Below are positions 18,538-26,172 of a stretch of DNA of 53,977 nucleotides, piece by piece (position 1 is the first letter of the stretch; every line of letters begins with the position of its first letter). This DNA comes from CAZLYK01 sp964563495. Its GTDB lineage: Bacteria > Acidobacteriota > Blastocatellia > RBC074. A program made the position numbers and the translations under genes. The DNA is taken from positions 1 through 53,977 of the forward strand of contig CAZLYK010000022.1 in NCBI GenBank assembly GCA_964563495.1, in the 5' to 3' direction. The notes under the pieces are model-generated. The model had not been told where the DNA came from, did not search any database, and saw only the letters and a list, made by a program, of their open reading frames with translations.

Positions 18538-19678
18538 TTATCCTTACGAAAAGCTGAGCGACCCGCTCAACCTGTGGAAGGCGTGGAAGCAGTTTCGCTG
18601 CCGGATCCGTACTGTGGATGGGGGCCTAACCGATTTAGACCGGACCATCCAAAATCTTATCTTCGACGCTGCCGCGGAATTGAATGAAGGTTCATACTTT
18701 GCGATGCAGTCTGAGCCGGGGGACTTGGGAAGAAACGCCTATGCCCCGCGCGGTTTAGATCAGCGACAGATCAAGGATGCGATTATTCAACAGGCGGTCT
18801 TCAACGTGGTTGAGCCTATCTACGCGCAGGTCTTTCTGGATTGCAGCGTGCTTGAGCCGAGGGCGGCCGCTGAGAGATTACGAGGCTACCGGTTGAGCGG
18901 AGACCGTTATGTTTTGAGATCCGAAATCGCCGAAGGCTTCGACTCGATCAATCATGAATTGCTCATCCAATCGATCGGAGAGCAGACCGGAGACGATCGA
19001 TTACTCGGACTGATCTGGATGTGGCTCAAAACGAAGGGGATCACGACTCAAACCCGTTCGTTTTTGATCAGAGAGAGACCGCCTGATTTTACTGAGCCGG
19101 TAGAAGAGCCGATTCAATCAATGATCGACCTGCTCTCCCCCGGAGACAATAACGGCGAGAGGGGCGTTTTACCCGCGCCGATACTCCAGCGAGTGTTCAG
19201 ATCAATTCGTCATCTCGTCCCCGAACGGTTCGGAACCTCAGTCATCCTGATTTTGTTCACGTCTGTCTCTGCCTGGGCTGTTTCCAGGTTTATCCACCGG
19301 CCGATCAGCCTGAACAAGATCCTTCTCGCGGTGACTGCTTTGTTCGGAGCCCTCAATTACAACTCGTTACTCAGGGCGCTTGGAGAGGGCCCTCAAACCC
19401 GGGAGCGGGCCCGGCCTAATTACCAGAGATCGAATCTCGCTCTATTGCCGCAAAGCCCGCTCGTCCCATTGTTCACCGACATCGTTCTTCACGAGTTTGA
19501 CAAGGTCATGACGGAAGCGGGTTTCCATTATGTTAGATACCAGGATCGCTTTGCCGTCTCCACCTTTGATCGGGAGAGCGCCAACCAGATTTTGGATTTT
19601 GCCGCCCACGAATTGAAGAGGTTGAAGCTGGAATTGAACCCTCACCAGACCTACGTCAAAAGATTGGGCCATTTTTAA
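18524..19678 (+). CDS. Reverse-transcriptase-fold protein, membrane-inserted, active site altered (pseudo-RT)
   Basis: 384 residues. GTG start, GGAGGAG 6 nt upstream, 14-nt overlap with the RDD gene. RT blocks are in order: fingers NLWKAWKQFR (16-25); motif 2 IKDAIIQQAVFNVVEPIY (83-100); motif A region LRSEIAEGFDSINHELL (131-147), where the catalytic Asp of the usual DIxxFFD is Glu134; motif B LLPQSPLVPLFTDIVLHEF (307-325), one Gly short; motif C YVRYQDRFAV (336-345), where YxDD is YQDR; motif D ELKRLKLELNPHQT (363-376). About 120 residues are inserted between A and B, with hydrophobic segments at about 237-257 and 262-282. No maturase/thumb domain follows. The open frame, good RBS and added segments argue for a retained, repurposed protein rather than decay. 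Polymerase activity is unlikely. RNA binding or scaffolding is a guess. Confidence 0.82.
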   Translation: MTIGNYPYEKLSDPLNLWKAWKQFRCRIRTVDGGLTDLDRTIQNLIFDAAAELNEGSYFAMQSEPGDLGRNAYAPRGLDQRQIKDAIIQQAVFNVVEPIYAQVFLDCSVLEPRAAAERLRGYRLSGDRYVLRSEIAEGFDSINHELLIQSIGEQTGDDRLLGLIWMWLKTKGITTQTRSFLIRERPPDFTEPVEEPIQSMIDLLSPGDNNGERGVLPAPILQRVFRSIRHLVPERFGTSVILILFTSVSAWAVSRFIHRPISLNKILLAVTALFGALNYNSLLRALGEGPQTRERARPNYQRSNLALLPQSPLVPLFTDIVLHEFDKVMTEAGFHYVRYQDRFAVSTFDRESANQILDFAAHELKRLKLELNPHQTYVKRLGHF

Positions 19679-19723
19679 CCGGATACTTTGCAGGATACGA
19701 CCAGACTCCAGCTTATTTTGTCA

Positions 19724-19753
19724 TTGACAATTTGTCAGTTAATAAGAGATTAT
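19724..19753 (+). promoter_or_regulatory. Promoter of the HTH-GalU gene overlapped by operator
   Basis: TTGACA (19724-19729) and GATTAT (19748-19753) are separated by 18 nt, a plausible sigma70-type promoter. The -35 box is embedded in the palindrome at 19725-19737. A further TTGAC-AA-GTCAA inverted repeat lies at 19765-19776 near the expected start of transcription. Both fit autoregulation. Confidence 0.65.
19725..19737. promoter_or_regulatory. Operator-like palindrome TGACA-N3-TGTCA, site 3
   Basis: TGACA-ATT-TGTCA, a perfect 5-3-5 inverted repeat. An extra TGTCA half-site lies 1 nt upstream (19719-19723). It sits on the -35 box of the HTH-GalU promoter, so binding would block transcription. 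Same motif as the two sites upstream of the RDD gene. Confidence 0.75.
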
Positions 19754-19796
19754 GTGTATATGGATTGACAAGTCAATGCCGGGAGAGAGGGGAAAA

Positions 19797-21059
19797 ATGA
19801 CGAACGGGCAAAAACAATTTGGGGAGCTTTTGCGCCAGGCGCGGGAGGCGGTGGAGATGAGCAGGGATGTACTGGCCAAGCGAGTGGAGGTAAACCCCAG
19901 TTATATCTTCAGGATAGAGAAAGGAGGGCGCCGGCCGAGTCGTCAGGTTGCGCTGGCGTTGGGAGGGGAATTGGGGGTTGAGGGTGAAGAATTGAATCGG
20001 TGGTTGATGGCAGCCGGGCACGCGCCGATGGCGTTGCCGGCGATGGTCAAAGCAGTTCGAACGAGGGGCGCCAGGCGACTGGGGGTGACTGAAGAAGGTC
20101 ACGCCGGCGGGCTGGATGCCGCTCGCCGGGCGAGGTGGCTTGAGGGGATGGGGCTGGATGCGGCAATGATCGAGCGGTTGATCCGGGCTTATCAGACGGC
20201 CGATTTGTCGGTTCGGGAGGAGACCGCCAAAGCAATTTACAGGACCATCTCCCGCGCGATTGAGACGCTGGAAGCGCCGATTCACACCGCCGTCATACCG
20301 GTAATGGGAGAGACTCACTGCCTGCTCGCTCCTCCCGTTATCCAGGGACTGTTGCTTCGTGTGATCGCTGAAGCGGTGGAATCGGGCATTACCGGAATAA
20401 TTCTGGTTCTTCCCCCGGGAACGGTTGAGTCTCTCTATACGCCATTGAAAGAAGCTTTGAATCTGGCTTCCGCTCCGATCATCAAATTGCTCTATGCCGA
20501 ACAGTCCAGTTCAGCCGAGCTTGGCGACGCCATTTTGGAGGCCGAATCGCTGGTTGGGAATGCGCCATTTGCCGTTCTGCTGCCGGATGAGGTGATCAAT
20601 CAACGGACTGGGCGGACCGCATATCCCAGGGAATTGCGACTGATGATCGATAAACTAAAACGCCTGGGGCAGGCCAACATGATCGCCGTTGCCTCGGCGC
20701 AAAAGTCTAAATTGCTCCAGAGATGGGCAGTCGAAGTCGGTTCAAAGGCGATCATGGCCGAGACTTACCCGGTCACCCAGCTGATTGAAAAGCCGTCCTT
20801 ATCTCACCCGATCCCCCGATCAGGACAGATTTTTGGGGTTGTCGGGCGTTATCTTTTACAGCCGGACATTTTTCGAATTTTGCATGAGCTGAAAGCAAGA
20901 GATGGCGGTCCTCTTCAACTTGCCACCGCGCTGGAAAAGCTGCGGAGCGAGGGAGAGACCATTTATGCTTTTGAGCTAAAAGCCGACCGGCAGGATTTGG
21001 GAGCAGTCTTTGAGCACGCCGGCGAGCTTTTGGGTCAGACGAAAGATGTCAGGGGCTAA
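19797..21059 (+). CDS. XRE-type HTH fused to a GalU-like nucleotidyltransferase domain (probable sensor-repressor)
   Basis: 420 residues. Residues 7-72 form an XRE/HTH_31 domain (LAKRVEVNPSYIFRIEKGGR). Residues 90-160 are a helical linker. Residues 163-413 align with UTP-glucose-1-phosphate uridylyltransferase: TAVIPVMGETHCLLAPP, AEAVESGITGIILVLP, ELGDAILEAESLVGNAPFAV then LLPDE, LIEKPSLSHP, GRYLLQPDIFRIL. The GalU nucleotide loop GxGTRxLPxTK and the following PKEM segment are missing (MGETHCLLAPP is in their place), while the EKP lysine region and the late Asp are kept. Catalysis is therefore doubtful; binding of a nucleotide sugar as an effector is the inference. ATG 19797 is chosen over in-frame ATG 19776 because it follows a purine-rich RBS. 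The kinase gene follows after a strong hairpin. Confidence 0.85.
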   Translation: MTNGQKQFGELLRQAREAVEMSRDVLAKRVEVNPSYIFRIEKGGRRPSRQVALALGGELGVEGEELNRWLMAAGHAPMALPAMVKAVRTRGARRLGVTEEGHAGGLDAARRARWLEGMGLDAAMIERLIRAYQTADLSVREETAKAIYRTISRAIETLEAPIHTAVIPVMGETHCLLAPPVIQGLLLRVIAEAVESGITGIILVLPPGTVESLYTPLKEALNLASAPIIKLLYAEQSSSAELGDAILEAESLVGNAPFAVLLPDEVINQRTGRTAYPRELRLMIDKLKRLGQANMIAVASAQKSKLLQRWAVEVGSKAIMAETYPVTQLIEKPSLSHPIPRSGQIFGVVGRYLLQPDIFRILHELKARDGGPLQLATALEKLRSEGETIYAFELKADRQDLGAVFEHAGELLGQTKDVRG

Positions 21060-21090
21060 ATCCGATTTAGCCCCTGACATCTTTCGTCTG
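21036..21090 (+). other. Perfect 25-bp hairpin between HTH-GalU and kinase genes
   Basis: 21036-21060 and 21066-21090 are exact reverse complements around a 5-nt loop. The left arm encodes the last residues (QTKDVRG) and stop of HTH-GalU; the right arm ends immediately before the kinase RBS (AGGAGG, 21091-21096). There is no T-run, so it is not a classical terminator. It may tune kinase expression or mRNA processing. Confidence 0.95.
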
Positions 21091-21100
21091 AGGAGGGTTC

Positions 21101-24100
21101 ATGGCCAATGAAGCACTCAAACTCGATTTGATCGAGATCTTCAATTCTCTCAGTGAAGTCCCGCTCGTTTGCAAGGATGAAAGCGAGGCGCTCAAGCGGA
21201 TCACCGAGCTGGGCAGGCAGGCAATGGGGTCACACGCCTGCACTTTGAATTATGTAAACCTCGAACACATGTCCCTGGCCCAGGCGGCGTGCGCCGGTTT
21301 CGATGAAGAGTTCGAGAAACATATCGCCGGTAGGGAGATCAGATTGGGAGCGGCCTCCGACGGGGATTTTGTGGATTTTGACCTACTCGCCCGGGGAGAG
21401 CTGGTTGAAAGGTACAATTTACAATCTGACGGCCAGGGCATCGCCAATCCGAAAACGGCTCGCCGGTACAATCTCGGTTCCGTGATCGGGTATCCGCTCA
21501 AGTCAAATGGGCGGCTGATCGGATACTTCAACCACTTTTCATCAAGTTCAGAGCCATTCACTCCCAATCAAAAAAGACTGCTCGAGATTTTTGCCCGCCA
21601 GGCGATCATGACGATCGAAAGATTCGAGCGGTTTCGGACGCTCGATCGACTGCCGAGTATTTTAAATACATTGTCCCAGAGCCTGCTTTCGGTCTCACCC
21701 GAAGACTTCATCGAACAGATCTCGGAGAAAGCCTGTCAGCTCCTTTCCGTACCGATCTGCATTGTTTGGGAATTAGACAAGACTTTAAGCAAGCTGAAAA
21801 TTGTCGCGACCCACGGGGTGGTGGACGATGAATATAAAAAGATAGAGCTCAGTCTCGACAGTCCGGGCGTTCGTCACCTGTCTGAAAGACACGTCGGCTG
21901 CTTAACCGATGTGACCAAGGCCAGCCCGAATTATTACGGTTCGCCGGATGAAGCCGAAAGGAGAGGATGGGTTTCCCTCTTGAGCGCGCCGATGTATGTC
22001 GGAGGGCGCCTCATCGGCATGCTCGATGTGTTTACTACCTCTACCCGCTACTTCAAAGATTGGGAGAAAGATATTTTCGGCGCATTTGCCAATCAAGCTG
22101 CACTCTCGGTTCAGAGAGCCGAATTGACTGAAAGACAGAAACAACAAGTCCGTGAAAGATTTGTCGGTGAGATTCGAAAAGTAATCGGCCCGATTTCGAG
22201 CGATGAGCAGGGCCGGCCCGAGGTCTGGAGCGAACTCGATGAGACCCTCGACCAGATCGTGGAGAAATGCGCCATGGTCATCGGGTCTGAAACTTGTGTC
22301 CTCAGACTTTGGAATAAGGCGACAGATGAGTTGGAGCTGAGAGCGCTCTATGCCGGCTGGCAGGAAGAAGATCTGCATAAGGGACACAAGGTCAAAGTGG
22401 GCGAGGGGATATCCGGCCATGTCGCGGAAACCGGAGTGACTTATCTATGTGGAGATACGTCCGGTGATTCTTATCACACGGGGACTATTTTTGGTCTGGG
22501 GCTATTTTCGGTTCTTTGTGTGCCGATCAAATCGGGAGACGTTGTCATCGGCACGATCAGCGTCGGCAGCAAGAAAAAAGATGCATTCGTCGAGGATCAT
22601 GCCCGCCTGCTCGAGAGCATTGTCGATAGTGTCGCGATCGCCGTCGAGCGGGCGAATTTGATGGATAGCCTCTTGCGCCTGGCCGAGGCGACCTCCAGAT
22701 CGGAGTCGCTCGAAGACTTACTTGACCAGCTGGCTCAATTCACCAGCAGTCTCATGGGAGGGCCGCGTTGCCTGGTCTGGTTGCTCGACAAGGACAGGAA
22801 CGGATTCAGCGTTAAGGCATACAAAGCGCCGGAGGGAGAGCAGATCGAATGCGAGAAGTGGTTTATCAGCAGAGCCGCGGTAACTGATATAGAAAAACTT
22901 TTTCAGGAGACGGACCATCCGTCTCTCTCGGAATCCGACAAGGTCGCGATTCGTTCATGTGCAGCCAAAATGAGAGAACTCGATTGGAGATCACGGCTGG
23001 CGGTCCCTCTGGCATTAAAAGGGAGGTTCCTGGGATTCCTCGAAGTCTACTCGTACGGCCACGAGAGAAGATATACAAATTGGCATAAGAGACAGTTAAA
23101 AACCCTGGCTACGCAAGCCTCGATTGCGATTGAAGATCTGATCAGCCGGAAAAGGTTTGAGAAACTCAATCAGATCATGCGGGAGATGACCGAAACCCGC
23201 AGCGTCGATGAATTGATGAGGTTATTGCTCGACAAAAGCCTTGAATTGATCGGGGCGACGAGAGGGTCGATCGGCCGCCTCGACCTCAAAACGGGCAAAC
23301 TACATATCGTGGCCCGGAGAGGCGAGCCGAGGAAGTTGCCTTCCTTGATGCTCGGAGAGGGAATCACCGGCAAAGCCTTTCTCGAAGAGCGGACGATCAG
23401 GGCCGGCGACGTCTGCAGTCATGAGTGGGAGTCGATCTATAAAGAGTTCTGGGATGATACCAGGTCCGAGCTGGCCGTCCCGATCACGGTCAATAAACCC
23501 GAGGTTCGGATCGGCCGCGAGGTCAAGCAGGGGTCCAAATCGATCGGCATCTTGAATATCGAGAGCCCGACGGTTGAAGCCTTTTCCGAGTCTGAGGAGA
23601 AAACCCTTGATTCGCTGGCCAGCCACGCCGCGCTGATTATCGAGAAGCTCGAATTCGACGCCAAACTCGCTGAGCTGGCCCAGGCCCAAAAAGAGATTAT
23701 CAGTAAGCGTAACTGGGATGAGATCATCGGCCTCGTTCTCAAGACGATCTCCGATACTCTGGGCTATGAGTACGTCAATATCTCGATGGTCACCTCCGAT
23801 TCAAAGCGAATAAAAACGGAATACCTCACCGGCCTGCCCGAGAATGAGGTCGAGAATTTCAAGCGCATGGCGGATCACGCCTTGGACAGCAATGACATTC
23901 AGGCCGATATCGCCAGATCCAGAGAGATAGAGGTTCCGAATGTGAGCGATGAGAGATTCGACACGAGCATCTTTAATCGTTTTGGTCACGGCCGGTGGAT
24001 CAGGGTCTACATTCCCATGATAGATCAGTCAAAGAATGAGGTGATCGGCACGGTCGAGGCGGGTAACCAGAGAACCTACAGAAAGTATATCTATGAGAGA

Positions 24101-24871
24101 GACGTCCAGCTGCTCAAGGGCTTTGTCGATTATGCAGTCCAGGCTCTGATGAAGAGTAATCGAGCGCTCTTGGCCCGGATCAGCCACGAGTTCAGAGCGC
24201 CGATCGTCGGAATCAGGAGCAATGCCAGCTTCCTCCAGAGACGGATCAGGGAGCTGGATGACAATCTGATCAAACTCAAATTTGAGGACATGATCACTGA
24301 TTGTGAAATCTTAAAAGCCAACGTCAGGGAGCTTGAGCATCTTCTCGGGAGCTCATCCCCGGTCTACAAAGAGGAGAAGACTTTGGTTTTCAGGGACGTG
24401 ATTATCAAGACGATTAAACAACTCAAGCATCTGGTCGCCGAACAAGGCTTTGACCCCTCAAAGATCAAGTATGACCCTTATGATATCCCGAAAATCAAGA
24501 TCTATGTTAACCGGGCGAAGCTCAACCAGGTGGTCTATAACCTGCTCACCAATGCGATCAAGTACGCGGAAAGTGATCCTCATGCTTTTGCCGTTTGGAT
24601 CAGGGTCGACGAGACGAAGGATCATTTCATGATCAAGTTCAAGGATTGGGGGATTGGGGTCAGAAAAGGGCTCGAGGAGAAGATCTTCGAAGAAGGCTTT
24701 CGTACTCCTGAAGCGATGAGCAGGTTTGTCACCGGCTCGGGGCTGGGATTGACTGTCGCCAGGAAAATTATGAGAGAGATCGGCGGTGATCTTGTCCTGG
24801 CTGAAATTTACAAGCCGACCGAGTTTCATCTGGTCCTTCCGAAAAGCCTCAAGGAGGAGGTTGCAAGATGA
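21101..24871 (+). CDS. Sensor histidine kinase with about six GAF domains
   Basis: This is a 1256-residue soluble kinase without membrane segments. Tandem GAF-type units can be read at about 10-175, 180-345, 350-530, 535-690, 692-855 and 860-1020, each closing with a LE.FA.QAA...IER-like helix. The transmitter is intact: H-box ARISHEFRAPIVGIRSN with phospho-acceptor H1029, N-box LNQVVYNLLTNAIKYA, G1 DWGIGV, F region EEGFRTPE and G2 GSGLGLTVARKI. It presumably integrates several cytosolic ligands or redox cues. ATG 21101 has an AGGAGG RBS. It overlaps the response regulator gene by 4 nt (ATGA), so the two form a two-component pair. Its position after the HTH-GalU gene suggests one transcript controlled at site 3. 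Confidence 0.93.
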   Translation: MANEALKLDLIEIFNSLSEVPLVCKDESEALKRITELGRQAMGSHACTLNYVNLEHMSLAQAACAGFDEEFEKHIAGREIRLGAASDGDFVDFDLLARGELVERYNLQSDGQGIANPKTARRYNLGSVIGYPLKSNGRLIGYFNHFSSSSEPFTPNQKRLLEIFARQAIMTIERFERFRTLDRLPSILNTLSQSLLSVSPEDFIEQISEKACQLLSVPICIVWELDKTLSKLKIVATHGVVDDEYKKIELSLDSPGVRHLSERHVGCLTDVTKASPNYYGSPDEAERRGWVSLLSAPMYVGGRLIGMLDVFTTSTRYFKDWEKDIFGAFANQAALSVQRAELTERQKQQVRERFVGEIRKVIGPISSDEQGRPEVWSELDETLDQIVEKCAMVIGSETCVLRLWNKATDELELRALYAGWQEEDLHKGHKVKVGEGISGHVAETGVTYLCGDTSGDSYHTGTIFGLGLFSVLCVPIKSGDVVIGTISVGSKKKDAFVEDHARLLESIVDSVAIAVERANLMDSLLRLAEATSRSESLEDLLDQLAQFTSSLMGGPRCLVWLLDKDRNGFSVKAYKAPEGEQIECEKWFISRAAVTDIEKLFQETDHPSLSESDKVAIRSCAAKMRELDWRSRLAVPLALKGRFLGFLEVYSYGHERRYTNWHKRQLKTLATQASIAIEDLISRKRFEKLNQIMREMTETRSVDELMRLLLDKSLELIGATRGSIGRLDLKTGKLHIVARRGEPRKLPSLMLGEGITGKAFLEERTIRAGDVCSHEWESIYKEFWDDTRSELAVPITVNKPEVRIGREVKQGSKSIGILNIESPTVEAFSESEEKTLDSLASHAALIIEKLEFDAKLAELAQAQKEIISKRNWDEIIGLVLKTISDTLGYEYVNISMVTSDSKRIKTEYLTGLPENEVENFKRMADHALDSNDIQADIARSREIEVPNVSDERFDTSIFNRFGHGRWIRVYIPMIDQSKNEVIGTVEAGNQRTYRKYIYERDVQLLKGFVDYAVQALMKSNRALLARISHEFRAPIVGIRSNASFLQRRIRELDDNLIKLKFEDMITDCEILKANVRELEHLLGSSSPVYKEEKTLVFRDVIIKTIKQLKHLVAEQGFDPSKIKYDPYDIPKIKIYVNRAKLNQVVYNLLTNAIKYAESDPHAFAVWIRVDETKDHFMIKFKDWGIGVRKGLEEKIFEEGFRTPEAMSRFVTGSGLGLTVARKIMREIGGDLVLAEIYKPTEFHLVLPKSLKEEVAR

Positions 24872-25284
24872 TCCTCTTTATTGACGATGAGAAGCGAGAG
24901 ATGGACAGCTATGTCAGGGAATTAGAACTGTCGGGTTATCAGGTCTCTTTTCAAAAAAATGTCGATGCCGCAATCGATTTTTTCGAGGGAAATTTCCGAG
25001 AGATTGAGCTTCTCGTCTTGGATATCATGATGCCCCCGGGAGAAGTCTTCAAGAATGTCGATACCGAAGGGGGGTTGACGACGGGGATACATGTTTACAA
25101 GCGGGTCAGGCAAAGATTCCCGACACTGCCGGTTGTGATTCTGACAAACGTGACTGATGAAAATATCATAGAAAGTTTTCGAAAAGAGGCTCATTGCCGG
25201 TTTCTGAGCAAGGAAGAATACCTGCCATTCGAGCTGGTCGACGAGATAAAAGAAGTTTTACTCCGGGCTCAAGGTCAGAATTAG
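24868..25284 (+). CDS. Single-domain response regulator (CheY-like receiver)
   Basis: This 138-residue receiver has no output domain. The acidic pocket is FIDDE (D6, D7), the phospho-acceptor is D52 in LVLDIMMPPGE, the switch Thr is T93 in ILTNVTD, and the Lys is K115 in LSKEEY. The loop after D52 is longer than usual (PPGEVFKNVDTEGGLTTG), a feature of some stand-alone receivers. It starts within the kinase stop codon, so it is almost certainly the cognate partner. With no DNA-binding domain, it must act by protein contact; the DUF5678 protein encoded 11 nt downstream is a candidate partner. Confidence 0.93.
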   Translation: MILFIDDEKREMDSYVRELELSGYQVSFQKNVDAAIDFFEGNFREIELLVLDIMMPPGEVFKNVDTEGGLTTGIHVYKRVRQRFPTLPVVILTNVTDENIIESFRKEAHCRFLSKEEYLPFELVDEIKEVLLRAQGQN

Positions 25285-25295
25285 GGGGGGAAGTT

Positions 25296-26042
25296 ATGAA
25301 TGCGAGAGGGGAAATTACGAGCTTTTTCCAAACCTTGGGGCAGGATCTGCTCAGTCTCTGCGAAGAGGCGGAGAAACACATTCCTACGGAAAAGAAGGAT
25401 GCCTTTAGATCGCAGCTCAAACTCGAGCTGCTCAATTCAAAGATTGATTTCATCGAATCGATCAGCAAAGACGCCAAGCTTTACAGCAACGGCGGGTGGA
25501 CCAAGATCAAGGGCCCGTTGCATGAATCCCGGACAAAATTTGAGCTTCTCAAAAGAAGGCTTCAGTTGATCTCTCCTCCATCATCGGCGGTATTCGAAGC
25601 GGCGCTCAAGTGGGTGGCTGAACACGGTGAAGATGAAGAGATCAGTCTCTTGCAGGAGATCAGGAAAGAGCCTCCATACCGGTCGGATAGCGTCAATCGC
25701 CTGCTCGAGATCGCCGAAAAGCGGATCAACTTGAGATTGAATGACCCGGCCTACGTGACCAAGAAAAGTGAGGAGGCGTATCAGCGACACAAAGCACAAT
25801 GGGAAAGGGATTATGCCGGTCAATTCATCGCCATCCATCGAGGCGAGGTTATCGATTCGGATCGTGACGAGTCTGAACTGGTCAAAAGGGTTATCGAGCT
25901 TCAACGGAAAAACCATCCCTTCAGGGTTTATCTGATCGAGGTAGGCTCGATCGTTTCGGAAGCCAGAGGGCCGAGGAAAAGATTTCCAGCGGGCAAATAT
26001 CGCGGTTTTCACCCGAATGAGCCGATCAAAAAGAAGAAATAG
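25296..26042 (+). CDS. Helical protein with C-terminal DUF5678 domain
   Basis: 248 residues. ATG 25296 follows a G-rich RBS (GGGGGGGAAG), 11 nt after the response regulator stop. The first 190 residues are charged and helical and match no family I recognise. The C-terminal part GQFIAIHRGEVIDSDRDESE (about 181-200) followed by FRVYLIEVGS fits DUF5678, a small domain often encoded next to aspartic-protease-like genes. A basic tail ends in KKKK. The stop TAG is supplied by repeat copy 7. By position it is the last gene of the kinase operon and a candidate target of the receiver. Function unknown. Confidence 0.7.
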   Translation: MNARGEITSFFQTLGQDLLSLCEEAEKHIPTEKKDAFRSQLKLELLNSKIDFIESISKDAKLYSNGGWTKIKGPLHESRTKFELLKRRLQLISPPSSAVFEAALKWVAEHGEDEEISLLQEIRKEPPYRSDSVNRLLEIAEKRINLRLNDPAYVTKKSEEAYQRHKAQWERDYAGQFIAIHRGEVIDSDRDESELVKRVIELQRKNHPFRVYLIEVGSIVSEARGPRKRFPAGKYRGFHPNEPIKKKK

Positions 26043-26100
26043 ACAGGATTAACCGGATTTTGTTCTGCCTTGTCTTTGATCCGGTTTAATCCTGTCCATT
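26037..26100. repeat. CAGGATT inverted repeat, copy 7 (short form)
   Basis: Left end AAATAGACAGGATTAACCGG and right end CCGGTTTAATCCTGTCCATT pair around a short centre. The left terminus supplies the TAG stop of the DUF5678 gene. Confidence 0.88.
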
Positions 26101-26172
26101 TCTTCTCATTCAAATGAAAATTGCTGTCGGCGAGCGAGCAGCCATCCGGCCCATGATCATGCAGGAGGCGCT

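Noticed and set aside
18524..19678. Pseudo-RT as random gene decay
   Set aside because: Full-length open frame, ideal RBS, overlap with an upstream gene and a coherent hydrophobic insertion argue for a maintained protein, though conservation has not been checked.
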